Assembly: GCA_002499015.1 (NCBI GenBank)
Contig: DAJY01000022.1
Span: forward strand, 405 to 6,455
Length of the DNA stretch: 6,051 nt
Origin: Euryarchaeota archaeon UBA242
GTDB taxonomy: Archaea > Thermoplasmatota > Poseidoniia > Poseidoniales > Poseidoniaceae
Direction of reading: 5' to 3'
Shown here: piece after piece, positions 1 to 6,051 of the stretch
Numbering within the stretch: position 1 is the stretch's first letter
How the letters are laid out: every line of letters starts with the position of its first letter
Made by a program: the position numbers and the translations under genes
Notes under the pieces: generated by a model
Told to the model about the DNA's origin: nothing
Databases searched by the model: none
The model's input: the letters and a program-made list of their open reading frames with translations, nothing else

Positions 1-1586
1 ATTCTCCATTCATCCATTACGAAATCATATAATTCCAGAGCATCATCGCTAGCACGGCCTTCTTTGTCGAGTTCTCTGGTCATCCTATCGAGCAGAGTGG
101 CAGCATGTGTCCATTGCTTTTCATCTGCAGCAGCATCAATATCATCAAGTTTAGATTGCCACATTTCTATATCCTCTCTTGATTCGAATTGCTTTTTCAA
201 TTTCTTGCGTTGACGTAATGCTTTGCGAACATCATCCATTGCAGCCCGTTCAGCAATAATCGTCCTTACAACTCCATCTGCCAATCCCATCGCTTGGCTT
301 GCATTACCTTTTTCCATTTCTTCTTTTGCTTGAGATAATCGCGTTTCCATCTCAGAGGTATCTAATCCATCTGTTTGCTTGAGATGCCTATCTGCTTCAT
401 TGACAGATTTCTCCGCTTTGGCTTGCGCATCACCATCTGCTGCCAATTGTTGAGGAATTACCACCGCATACTCAAAGGCCTCTTTTGGCTTTTCAGAGGA
501 TAATTTTTTCTTGGCATCAGTCAACATCTCTACTAAGTGATCAACAGCATCTCCACTTTTCCCACTTAATTGTCGTGAGGCTTCACTAATTGCATTTTCA
601 GCAGGACGCCACCATTCAATAATCTCATTTGCTGATTTCTTGGCTTGCCTAAAGAGTAACTCTCCATCACGCAATGAACCCAATTCTACTTCTCTAACAC
701 CAGCATTGAAAGACTTTCTTGGACGCTTTGCAATAGGTGCTATATCTTCTGCAGCATCGACTGCAGACATTGCATCTTGCATAATGGCTTTAACATCACC
801 AGCAAGTGATATTGAGCGTTTGATTTCCTCTTGAGCATCATCTAGTAGCCTCATTCCATAAACTGGATCAATATGTCCTTCCTCTTTCGCAGTTGTCACT
901 AAACTACTGGCTTGGTCTACAGCTGCACCCTTTGCTTTCAATTCTAATAATTGATTTTCAACTTGGTCTAATAATTTTCTAAACCTTTTCCTAATCTCTT
1001 TTTGGTCATCACCTTTTACCCAGGTATAGGTAACTTCAGCAAATGAAATCAATAGTATTGAGATTATTAAAAACCAATGCGTAGTCATACTTTCAGGCAT
1101 TTTACCAATAAATAGTGAAAAAGATGTCAAACAGCCAACAGCGGTCATCAAAGAACGAAAGCGAAGTACGCCGAGGTTACCTTGTAGAGTCTTTGCGGCT
1201 GATTTGTAGCAATATAATCCAACTATCATCACTAGGATACTACCTAAAGTCGCAGTTGAGAGGGTGAAATCTATATTTAATGCACCGACCATCAACAATA
1301 TTGGCCAAATGATACTTGCTCCACCGCCGACTCTTGAACGGGCTTTAGCGTCATCAACAACCATGTCTTGAATTATTACTCCCCATAGTAATATTATGAT
1401 TGGCAGGCCCAATCCTGAAACAATTCCACTTTCTCCTTCAATTGCAGAATTAAGTGCCGGCCATGCTAACCATATTGCAGCAGCTAATAGTGAAAAAGCA
1501 CTGAAATTAACAAGGTTATCCATCTTCTTATTACGCATTAATTTCTCGGCCTGAATTGCTTTTTCGACATCAGCCCATGCTTGCAT
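1..1586 (-). CDS. Polytopic membrane protein with long helical-repeat tail (partial, C-terminus off the left edge)
   Basis: I do not recognise this family. Reading the minus strand from the ATG at 1586-1584 gives 528 codons without a stop, and the frame is still open at the window edge. An in-frame TGA lies 18 nt upstream (1604-1602) and there is no earlier start, so this ATG is the natural one. No good Shine-Dalgarno site precedes it (only TACTAGG), so a short or leaderless transcript is likely. Hydrophobic stretches at about residues 26-45, 56-74, 88-103, 111-126, 146-161 and 170-188 suggest six membrane helices. Basic flanks (KLMRNKK before the first, KGDDQKEIRKRFRK after the last) put both ends in the cytoplasm. 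From about residue 195 the protein is hydrophilic, Ala/Glu/Lys-rich and helical, with repeated hairpins of the form L..AK..l..G....A..lad (for example residues 413-440). A coiled-coil or TPR-like interaction scaffold is the inference. It is divergent from pyrB, and nothing links it to pyrimidine synthesis. Confidence 0.85.
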   Translation of the reverse strand, partial: MQAWADVEKAIQAEKLMRNKKMDNLVNFSAFSLLAAAIWLAWPALNSAIEGESGIVSGLGLPIIILLWGVIIQDMVVDDAKARSRVGGGASIIWPILLMVGALNIDFTLSTATLGSILVMIVGLYCYKSAAKTLQGNLGVLRFRSLMTAVGCLTSFSLFIGKMPESMTTHWFLIISILLISFAEVTYTWVKGDDQKEIRKRFRKLLDQVENQLLELKAKGAAVDQASSLVTTAKEEGHIDPVYGMRLLDDAQEEIKRSISLAGDVKAIMQDAMSAVDAAEDIAPIAKRPRKSFNAGVREVELGSLRDGELLFRQAKKSANEIIEWWRPAENAISEASRQLSGKSGDAVDHLVEMLTDAKKKLSSEKPKEAFEYAVVIPQQLAADGDAQAKAEKSVNEADRHLKQTDGLDTSEMETRLSQAKEEMEKGNASQAMGLADGVVRTIIAERAAMDDVRKALRQRKKLKKQFESREDIEMWQSKLDDIDAAADEKQWTHAATLLDRMTRELDKEGRASDDALELYDFVMDEWR

Positions 1587-1687
1587 AGAAATGCCTAGTA
1601 ATCAATCAGCCATAACAATCACCCTATTTTGTTTAGTGGCAATGTTCAATACCGACTCGCGCCGGCTTGCTGAGGAGAGGGAAGAAT
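1587..1687. promoter_or_regulatory. Divergent intergenic region between the membrane-protein gene and pyrBI
   Basis: These 101 bp separate two divergent start codons, so promoters for both genes should lie here. The left part is AT-rich. The plus-strand stretch 1624-1635 (ctattttgttta) is the best TATA-like candidate for pyrBI and would leave a leader of roughly 30 nt. It is followed by a short GC-rich block at 1652-1666 containing the palindrome GCCGGC (1661-1666), unlike the surrounding composition. The hexamer CAATCA occurs twice, at 1603-1608 and 1616-1621, 13 bp apart, and could be an operator half-site pair, but two short copies can arise by chance. I see no attenuator or PyrR-type leader hairpin with a T-run. 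Promoter positions are inference. Confidence 0.45.
1672..1681 (+). promoter_or_regulatory. Shine-Dalgarno site of pyrB
   Basis: The purine tract GAGGAGAGGG lies directly upstream of ATG 1688. Its GAGG core at 1677-1680 is spaced 7 nt from that ATG. This decides the start: an in-frame TTG at 1667 would place the tract inside the coding region, so ATG 1688 is preferred. It also implies a leadered mRNA for pyrBI. Confidence 0.75.
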
Positions 1688-2638
1688 ATGGCGGGACTCA
1701 TCACGATGGACGACCTAACAAATGAACAGATCATCAATATTCTAGATGATGCTACAAGATTACTTCCAGTGGCTAAAGGTGAACTCTTTTTGCCACTGTT
1801 ACAAGGAAGAATATTGGGCAATTTATTTTTTGAACCAAGCACCAGGACTCGAATGTCTTTTGAGACTGCAATGAAGCGTTTAGGTGGAGAAGTAGTAAAC
1901 CTTGGAGATATAAAAAACTCCTCCGTAGTGAAGGGCGAGACTCTTTTCGATACCATTCAAATGGTCGATGGTTATACTGACATAATTGCTATGCGACATC
2001 CACGTCAAGGTGCTGCACAATATGCACAAGATTCAGCTCGTGTGCCAATTATGAACGGTGGAGACGGCGCTGGACATCATCCAACCCAAACAATGCTTGA
2101 TTTGTTTACTATTAGGCAAGCACATGGGACCTTAGAGGGATTAAAGGTTGTATTAGCAGGTGACTTAAGATATGGGAGAACAGTTCATTCCTTATCACAC
2201 GCATTAACTAGATTCGGTTGTGAATTGATTTTTGTCAGTCCAGAATTATTGAAGATGCCACCAGAAATCGTATCAGACCTTAGAGAGCATGGTGCAACTG
2301 TGGTTGAGACTGAGGATTTGTTAGGAACAATCAACGATGCTGATGTGGTATACATGACTCGAATTCAGAAGGAAAGATTTGCAGATGAGGATGAATATAC
2401 CCGCTGCGCAGGAGCATACAGACTACATGCAGACAATCTCGGCGATGTAAAGTCTGAAATGATTATTATGCATCCATTGCCAAGAGTTGATGAAATACAC
2501 GCAAGTGTAGATTCAACCCGTCATGCTTGCTATTTCAATCAAGCATTCAATGGAGTTGTTGCTAGAATGGCATTGATTTGCTATCTTCTAGGGGTTAAAG
2601 TTCCCATCAATATTAAATCTGAAGGGGGTGCACTTTGA
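1688..2638 (+). CDS. pyrB: Aspartate carbamoyltransferase catalytic chain
   Basis: This cytoplasmic enzyme joins carbamoyl phosphate and L-aspartate to give N-carbamoyl-aspartate and phosphate, the committed step of de novo pyrimidine synthesis. The 316-residue product has the usual family length. Visible active-site motifs, numbered from ATG 1688, are: carbamoyl-phosphate loop FEPSTRTRMSFE (48-59); the 80s-loop equivalent SSVVKGE (78-84) with its Lys82; MRHP (102-105); HPTQ (131-134) inside NGGDGAGHHPTQTMLD; DLRYGRTVHS (159-168); MTRIQKER (223-230); and HPLPRVDEI (262-270). Each aligns with the corresponding E. coli PyrB motif, so I expect a fully active enzyme. The N-terminal domain binds carbamoyl phosphate and the C-terminal domain binds aspartate. 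The stop codon overlaps the pyrI start, so the two chains are translated from one message, which suits their assembly into a PyrB/PyrI holoenzyme. Nothing is missing or broken. Confidence 0.98.
   Translation: MAGLITMDDLTNEQIINILDDATRLLPVAKGELFLPLLQGRILGNLFFEPSTRTRMSFETAMKRLGGEVVNLGDIKNSSVVKGETLFDTIQMVDGYTDIIAMRHPRQGAAQYAQDSARVPIMNGGDGAGHHPTQTMLDLFTIRQAHGTLEGLKVVLAGDLRYGRTVHSLSHALTRFGCELIFVSPELLKMPPEIVSDLREHGATVVETEDLLGTINDADVVYMTRIQKERFADEDEYTRCAGAYRLHADNLGDVKSEMIIMHPLPRVDEIHASVDSTRHACYFNQAFNGVVARMALICYLLGVKVPINIKSEGGAL
2623..2630 (+). promoter_or_regulatory. Shine-Dalgarno site of pyrI
   Basis: AGGGGGTG, inside the end of pyrB, differs by one base from the AGGAGGTG complement of the 16S rRNA 3' end. 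It sits 7 nt before ATG 2638. That spacing favours ATG 2638 over the adjacent in-frame TTG at 2635. It also suggests PyrI has its own initiation signal rather than depending only on ribosomes finishing pyrB. Confidence 0.75.
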
Positions 2639-3114
2639 TGGCAAATGAACATAGCATGCGCCGTGTAACGGCAATTCGTAACGGTACTGTTATTGATCAT
2701 ATTCCATCCGGTCAAGCACTCAGAGTTCTTGAGATGCTCGGAATCAGTGGTAAGTCATCGGTACCAGTTTCTTTGGTCATGAATGTTCCATCTAAGAAAA
2801 TGGGTGCCAAGGATATCATCAAGGTTGAAGACCGTGAATTAACTCAAACAGAATTAGACCGACTTGCTTTAGTTGCACCAGATGCTCATGTGGCGATTAT
2901 TAGAGCATATTCTGTAGCAGAAAAGTTAACTATCAACCTTGGAACTGAAGTTTTTAATGTTGTTCGTTGTACATTCTCTAATTGTATTACTACCAATTTG
3001 CGAGAACCACTACCGCATCGACTCAAGGTGATTAGCAGGGACCCATTACACATCCGTTGCCACTATTGTGGTAGACCACAGGACTTGGATGAATTAATCA
3101 AGAATGTTTTGTGA
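2638..3114 (+). CDS. pyrI: Aspartate carbamoyltransferase regulatory chain
   Basis: This is the non-catalytic partner of PyrB. It links catalytic trimers and transmits allosteric control by nucleotides. The 158-residue product has the family's usual length. The N-terminal allosteric domain opens with RNGTVIDHIPSG (14-25), including the Asp20-His21 pair equivalent to the nucleotide-contacting residues in E. coli. It continues with KDIIKVED (58-65, Lys62) and YSVAEK (91-96, Lys96), matching the E. coli effector-site lysines. The C-terminal zinc domain has four cysteines, C111-x4-C116 and C141-x2-C144, which hold the structural zinc needed to contact PyrB. The wording of the N-terminus (RNGTVIDHIPSGQALRVLEMLGI) is archaeal rather than enteric. 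The gene overlaps pyrB by one base (TGATG) and ends 5 bp before the stop of the convergent 849-residue gene. CTP/ATP response is inferred from the conserved residues. Confidence 0.97.
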   Translation: MANEHSMRRVTAIRNGTVIDHIPSGQALRVLEMLGISGKSSVPVSLVMNVPSKKMGAKDIIKVEDRELTQTELDRLALVAPDAHVAIIRAYSVAEKLTINLGTEVFNVVRCTFSNCITTNLREPLPHRLKVISRDPLHIRCHYCGRPQDLDELIKNVL

Positions 3115-3119
3115 ATGAA

Positions 3120-5669
3120 TCACAAATCGATTAGACCGTTTTCCTTGATTCTCTTCAAATCAAGGTAACCAGGTAATCCCAAATCAACCGGCATTCCACC
3201 CAAGGTTACAACAATTCCAGTTAGATGGGTGTATAGGCAAATCGGAATGGCTGAATCGTCCATACTCAATGTCTTCCAACCCATTGCCTTCTTGGCCAGT
3301 GCCGATTGTAAGCCATTTCCAACATCATGGGCAATCCAAGCATTTGCTTTCCAAGCATGTTTCTTCAATTTCTTATTACGAAGTTCTGGTGCTGGTGCAA
3401 CATTGTGCATCTTTTCCCAAGAACCGACCCAATCCAATCCTGAATCAGTACACCATTCCATTCCAGTTTCTTCATTCAATGAATATTCAGTATGGCCGAT
3501 TGTGGCTAAATGATGAATAAATGTGCGAATATGCGGATGGCGTGAATTTGTATCAAATAATTTCTCAGTCATATCTGCGGCGGTATTAATTCGACCTTCG
3601 TCGTAGTTAATTAAAGCACGAACTAAGTTTCCATGTGGCCATTCTTTAATCTTATTTTCCTCAATAAACTCCTCAAGTAAATTGATTGCTCTTTCATATT
3701 GCCCTTCTAATCTTAGCCTAGCAATATCTCCTAAAAATTGCATCCTTCCTGCAGGATTATTATGTGGTTTCAATTTACTGACAGAAGTACCAGTGCTCAA
3801 TCTCTTTATCAAGTCCATATTTCTCTTAGTCAGTGGGTCTACAGCAAGCATTGCATGGAATTCAGGTGAAAGTTTTCTTGATTTAGGGCTTATAATACTG
3901 GCAAACCATTGTAGCCTAGCACCTTCAATGTCATCAGCAGATAAGAATGCTAAGCGAGGTTTGGCTTCTGCTAAATCTCTTTGAGCAAGGCTAGCAGCAG
4001 TTAGCACCAGTCTGGCGATTTGAGCCTCTCTACCACCGCGCAAGGCCAGTAATGAAACAGCTCCCTCTTCAGCCTCATCCCAACGTCCAAGACTACAATA
4101 TACGGTCATTTTGGCACTAATTCTCCTAACTAGGTCAAGCCCCTCTAATTCTTCTCCATGCCCTTCTAAAATTATGTCCAGTTGTTTGAATAACCGATCC
4201 CATTCATCATCAGCGATTAGTTGTGAAATCGGTTTTTGTTTGAGGTATATTTTATCTTCCAATTGAGTTAGCATCTCTCTGTTTTCACTCATCGAAGCAT
4301 CAAAGTTAATGTCTTCTAATTTACTGCCTCGGTTGATAGAACCTGCCCATACAAAGAGGAAAGAGACTTGACCGCCTGCAGCTAACATCCATGTTAATTC
4401 TTCCAAACCATCCTTTGTCAGTATGCCGCAAACGCTATTCTCCCAAGAGCCACATGTTTCACCTTGAGGTAGAAAACTTGAATCCCAGAATGTTATCATT
4501 GCCAGCGAGAGCAATAGCATACTTTGTCCAGCAAATCCGGTGAAACAAAAATTTAGAACCTTTGCTTGGACGGAGATTTCTGCTCTTAATAACCTTGAAT
4601 CAGCTAACCTTATCCCTCCTCTACCAGAAACATCATGGATATCGAGGAAAAGAATCCTTGCAACTTCATAGATGAATAGGAATCCAATTAATGCTACGTT
4701 GAGAAGGAGGAAAAGGAGCATTGCAGTGACGATTGGAACTCTAATGCCGGCTTGAGGAATATGTGCGAATAGTTCAATTAATCCAAATCCGAGCAAACCT
4801 CCTTCCTCCATTATTGTTGATTGAATACTATACTCTGGAAGCCCGATTACCCTATCGGAGTGAACAAATAGAGTTGGGTCATATAATAGTGCAATTAGAG
4901 AAAGCACAGTATTAATTGCGACAAACGGCATTGCTATTAGATTCCATTTTACGATTGAAGCGACGGCGATTTGTTTTGTAGATGGGATGTGGTTGTGGAA
5001 GGGTGAAGGTTCTCCAGCAGCAATTTTTTTGCTAGACTGATGTAGCGCTTGCCATGAAGAACCTAGTATTCTGCCGTAGGCTAATACTGCTGGTGCGAAA
5101 GCAGTAAATGCAGCTATCGAGAAAATACGACTCCGTGGTACATTATTAAGATTTAAAACCAAAGCGATGATAGCGACCAAACCAAACCAAACGATTGCTA
5201 ATAACAAATATGAATATGTTCTCCAAATCGAAGAATCTTGTAAAGTCGCTCTTGTATTGCCGAGTGGTTTGATGACTTGAGCGCCAAGAGATGCACCACT
5301 TGAGACAACTGCAGGCCAGATTATCATCAGTAGTGCCAATGCTAATGTTTGTGCATGATAGCCCGAATAAATCTCAAAACGAATCATCAGATATTCAAAA
5401 AAGAGCAGAAGAGTCCCTGTCAATGCGAATAGATATGAAGAAACTCCGAACCTCATATATTTGCTAGTGAGTAAATCTTTGGCATCTTGTAGTGATTGTG
5501 TAACTTTGTGAACTTCATATCTTTTGTCACCAGTTTCAAAGGCAACTTGTAAACCTCGTAGTTGTCTTGGAACGATTCTATTCCAAAATAACAAGGCCGC
5601 AGATATTGCAAAAAACAAGGGCACTAGAGCCTCCACTGAAAACTCAGTGATGATAGGAGGTGCGCTCAT
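3120..5669 (-). CDS. Large polytopic membrane protein with TPR-like cytoplasmic region, function unknown
   Basis: I do not recognise this 849-residue protein. The start at ATG 5669-5667 is the first in frame after an in-frame TGA at 5681-5679; the Shine-Dalgarno signal directly upstream is weak. Hydrophobic segments lie at about residues 9-30, 76-96, 106-127, 150-173, 183-201, 236-262, 311-341 (long, perhaps two), 372-396 and 424-443, with a weaker one near 288-304. The basic stretch 31-70 after the first helix looks like a cytoplasmic loop. Between the last two helices is a short loop with C406 and C414 (CGSWENSVC), possibly an external disulfide. From about 460 the chain is soluble and helical, with TPR-like units such as CSLGRWDEAEEGAVSLLAL (525-543), LRLEGQYERAINLLEEF (652-668) and INYDEGRINTAADMTEKLF (687-705). 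The last 115 residues (735-849) are not TPR-like and may form a separate domain. A scaffold or sensor role is conceivable, but no enzymatic motif is visible. Confidence 0.93.
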   Translation of the reverse strand: MSAPPIITEFSVEALVPLFFAISAALLFWNRIVPRQLRGLQVAFETGDKRYEVHKVTQSLQDAKDLLTSKYMRFGVSSYLFALTGTLLLFFEYLMIRFEIYSGYHAQTLALALLMIIWPAVVSSGASLGAQVIKPLGNTRATLQDSSIWRTYSYLLLAIVWFGLVAIIALVLNLNNVPRSRIFSIAAFTAFAPAVLAYGRILGSSWQALHQSSKKIAAGEPSPFHNHIPSTKQIAVASIVKWNLIAMPFVAINTVLSLIALLYDPTLFVHSDRVIGLPEYSIQSTIMEEGGLLGFGLIELFAHIPQAGIRVPIVTAMLLFLLLNVALIGFLFIYEVARILFLDIHDVSGRGGIRLADSRLLRAEISVQAKVLNFCFTGFAGQSMLLLSLAMITFWDSSFLPQGETCGSWENSVCGILTKDGLEELTWMLAAGGQVSFLFVWAGSINRGSKLEDINFDASMSENREMLTQLEDKIYLKQKPISQLIADDEWDRLFKQLDIILEGHGEELEGLDLVRRISAKMTVYCSLGRWDEAEEGAVSLLALRGGREAQIARLVLTAASLAQRDLAEAKPRLAFLSADDIEGARLQWFASIISPKSRKLSPEFHAMLAVDPLTKRNMDLIKRLSTGTSVSKLKPHNNPAGRMQFLGDIARLRLEGQYERAINLLEEFIEENKIKEWPHGNLVRALINYDEGRINTAADMTEKLFDTNSRHPHIRTFIHHLATIGHTEYSLNEETGMEWCTDSGLDWVGSWEKMHNVAPAPELRNKKLKKHAWKANAWIAHDVGNGLQSALAKKAMGWKTLSMDDSAIPICLYTHLTGIVVTLGGMPVDLGLPGYLDLKRIKENGLIDL
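3139..3169. repeat. Inverted repeat (hairpin) at the convergent pyrI / membrane-protein gene ends
   Basis: CCTTGATT (3143-3150) and AATCAAGG (3158-3165) are perfect inverted copies around a 7-nt loop. Beyond one T/T mismatch, GTT (3139-3141) also pairs with AAC (3167-3169), giving 11 pairs in 12 positions. It starts 24 nt after the pyrI stop and lies inside the last codons of the minus-strand gene. No long T-run follows on either strand, so it is not a classical intrinsic terminator. It could mark or protect a pyrBI transcript end, or be a coding coincidence. Confidence 0.55.
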
Positions 5670-5754
5670 AATCTCTGCTCATTCTTTTTGCATTTCACCT
5701 TATGGTCTACAATAATACAAAAGAGATATTTTCAAACCCATTATAATTTAGCCA
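5670..5754 (-). promoter_or_regulatory. AT-rich gap between thrS and the 849-residue gene; possible promoter
   Basis: This 85 bp gap lies between two genes on the same strand and is clearly AT-rich. On the minus strand TAAATTATAA (5750-5741) and AAAATATC (5732-5725) are TATA-like. The second would place transcription start near 5700, giving a leader of about 30 nt. A good Shine-Dalgarno-like AGGTGA occurs at 5700-5695, but it is about 25 nt from the gene's ATG. Co-transcription with thrS cannot be excluded. No hairpin plus T-run terminator for thrS is visible. Confidence 0.35.
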
Positions 5755-6051
5755 TCAGACTTCAGATTGCTGCTGGATAGGAACCAAGCATGGCTGTGAT
5801 TCCTTATTAGAAATCTCGGCCATTAGGTCATCTATGAACTGGTCTAGAGGCAAATTGGAGATTTGGTCACCATTTCTTGCCCTTAGGCTCACAGTTCTGT
5901 TCTCAGCCTCACCTTCTCCAAGGATGACCATGTAGGCAGGTTGCATTTTCCTGTGGGTACGAATCTTCTTGCCAATCGTATCATCTCCGTCATCTACCAA
6001 TACACGAATCTCCTTTTCTTTAAGCAGATCAGCGACTTCCTCTGCATATTG
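5755..6051 (-). CDS. thrS: Threonyl-tRNA synthetase, C-terminal part (5' end beyond the right edge)
   Basis: The frame is open from the right window edge to TGA at 5757-5755, giving the last 98 residues; the true start is outside the window. The visible part is the class II aminoacyl-tRNA synthetase anticodon-binding domain. It begins QYAEEVADLLKEKEIRV, then VDDGDDTIGKKIR, then the strand PAYMVILGEGEAE, and TVSLRARNGDQ followed by LPLDQFIDDLMAEI. This order and wording match the ThrRS C-terminus (family pattern: RV-x-D-R-N-E-x-G-x-KIR, then PYMLVVGDKEVE, then TVSVRTR), more closely than ProRS, HisRS or GlyRS. The enzyme charges tRNA-Thr with threonine; this domain reads the anticodon. About 15 polar residues after the domain (ending QQQSEV) form a short extra tail. 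The catalytic and editing domains are not in view, so their type (archaeal or bacterial editing domain) cannot be judged. Confidence 0.88.
   Translation of the reverse strand, partial: QYAEEVADLLKEKEIRVLVDDGDDTIGKKIRTHRKMQPAYMVILGEGEAENRTVSLRARNGDQISNLPLDQFIDDLMAEISNKESQPCLVPIQQQSEV

Noticed and set aside
640..834. Plus-strand open frame of 64 codons
   Set aside because: It lies antisense within the continuous 528-codon minus-strand gene and looks like a shadow of its Ala/Ser-rich helical coding.
1602..1613. Minus-strand ATG GCT GAT TGA upstream of the left-hand gene
   Set aside because: Only three sense codons and no Shine-Dalgarno site; nothing suggests it is translated.
1655..1676. Possible weak hairpin in the pyrB leader masking the Shine-Dalgarno site
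   Set aside because: Only about five pairs with a bulge (CTCGC against GCTGAG) and no T-run; too weak to call an attenuator.
1667..1687. Seven-codon N-terminal extension of PyrB from TTG 1667
   Set aside because: It would consume the Shine-Dalgarno tract as coding sequence, starts with a rarer codon, and adds residues (LLRRGKN) not needed to reach normal PyrB length. ATG 1688 fits better.
1633..1956. Minus-strand open frame of about 107 codons opposite the pyrB start
   Set aside because: It is fully antisense to clearly conserved pyrB sequence and the divergent promoter, its predicted product has no recognisable domain, and the pyrB motifs explain the base pattern.
3229..3984. Three plus-strand open frames (about 83-100 codons) opposite the 849-residue gene
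   Set aside because: They overlap one another or sit wholly antisense to a long uninterrupted gene, with no start signals or protein-like domains.
5524..5715. Plus-strand open frame of 63 codons across the start of the 849-residue gene
   Set aside because: Antisense shadow of the N-terminal membrane helix region; no start signal or recognisable product.
1..6051. tRNA, rRNA, CRISPR, insertion sequence, transposase or attachment site
   Set aside because: No cloverleaf, regular spaced repeats, terminal inverted repeats or transposase motifs were seen. Coding sequence fills almost the whole window and composition is even across genes.

Overview
This 6 kb window carries five protein genes and no RNA gene, CRISPR array or mobile element that I can see. 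It looks like the chromosome of a moderately AT-rich archaeon. The best evidence is an archaeal-style pyrB-pyrI pair: PyrI carries the RNGTVIDHIPSG opening and a Cys4 zinc site, and both genes have purine-rich Shine-Dalgarno sites. A planktonic Thermoplasmatota lineage such as Marine Group II (Poseidoniales) is my guess, from the general character of the proteins. It is not proven by the sequence.

Layout from left to right. (1) Positions 1-1586, minus strand: the N-terminal 528 codons of a long unrecognised protein that runs off the left edge. It has about six membrane segments followed by a long charged helical tail with repeated helix-turn-helix hairpins. (2) Positions 1587-1687: a 101 bp divergent promoter region. 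(3) Positions 1688-3114, plus strand: pyrB and pyrI, overlapping by one base (TGATG). Together they encode the catalytic and regulatory chains of aspartate carbamoyltransferase. (4) Positions 3120-5669, minus strand: an unrecognised 849-residue protein with about 9-10 membrane segments, a TPR-like helical region and an unassigned C-terminal block. It converges on pyrI with only 5 bp between the stop codons. (5) Positions 5670-5754: an 85 bp AT-rich gap. (6) Positions 5755-6051, minus strand: the last 98 codons of threonyl-tRNA synthetase, which enters from the right edge.

PyrB and PyrI form one functional unit, the first committed step of pyrimidine synthesis, and the effector-binding residues in PyrI are kept. 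ThrRS is ordinary translation machinery. The undescribed content is the two large membrane proteins flanking pyrBI. Both pair a polytopic membrane N-terminus with a long, probably cytoplasmic, alpha-helical repeat tail. Nothing in the sequence ties them functionally to pyrimidine synthesis. A near-perfect inverted repeat sits at the convergent pyrI / 849-residue-gene junction and is the main non-coding structure in the window.
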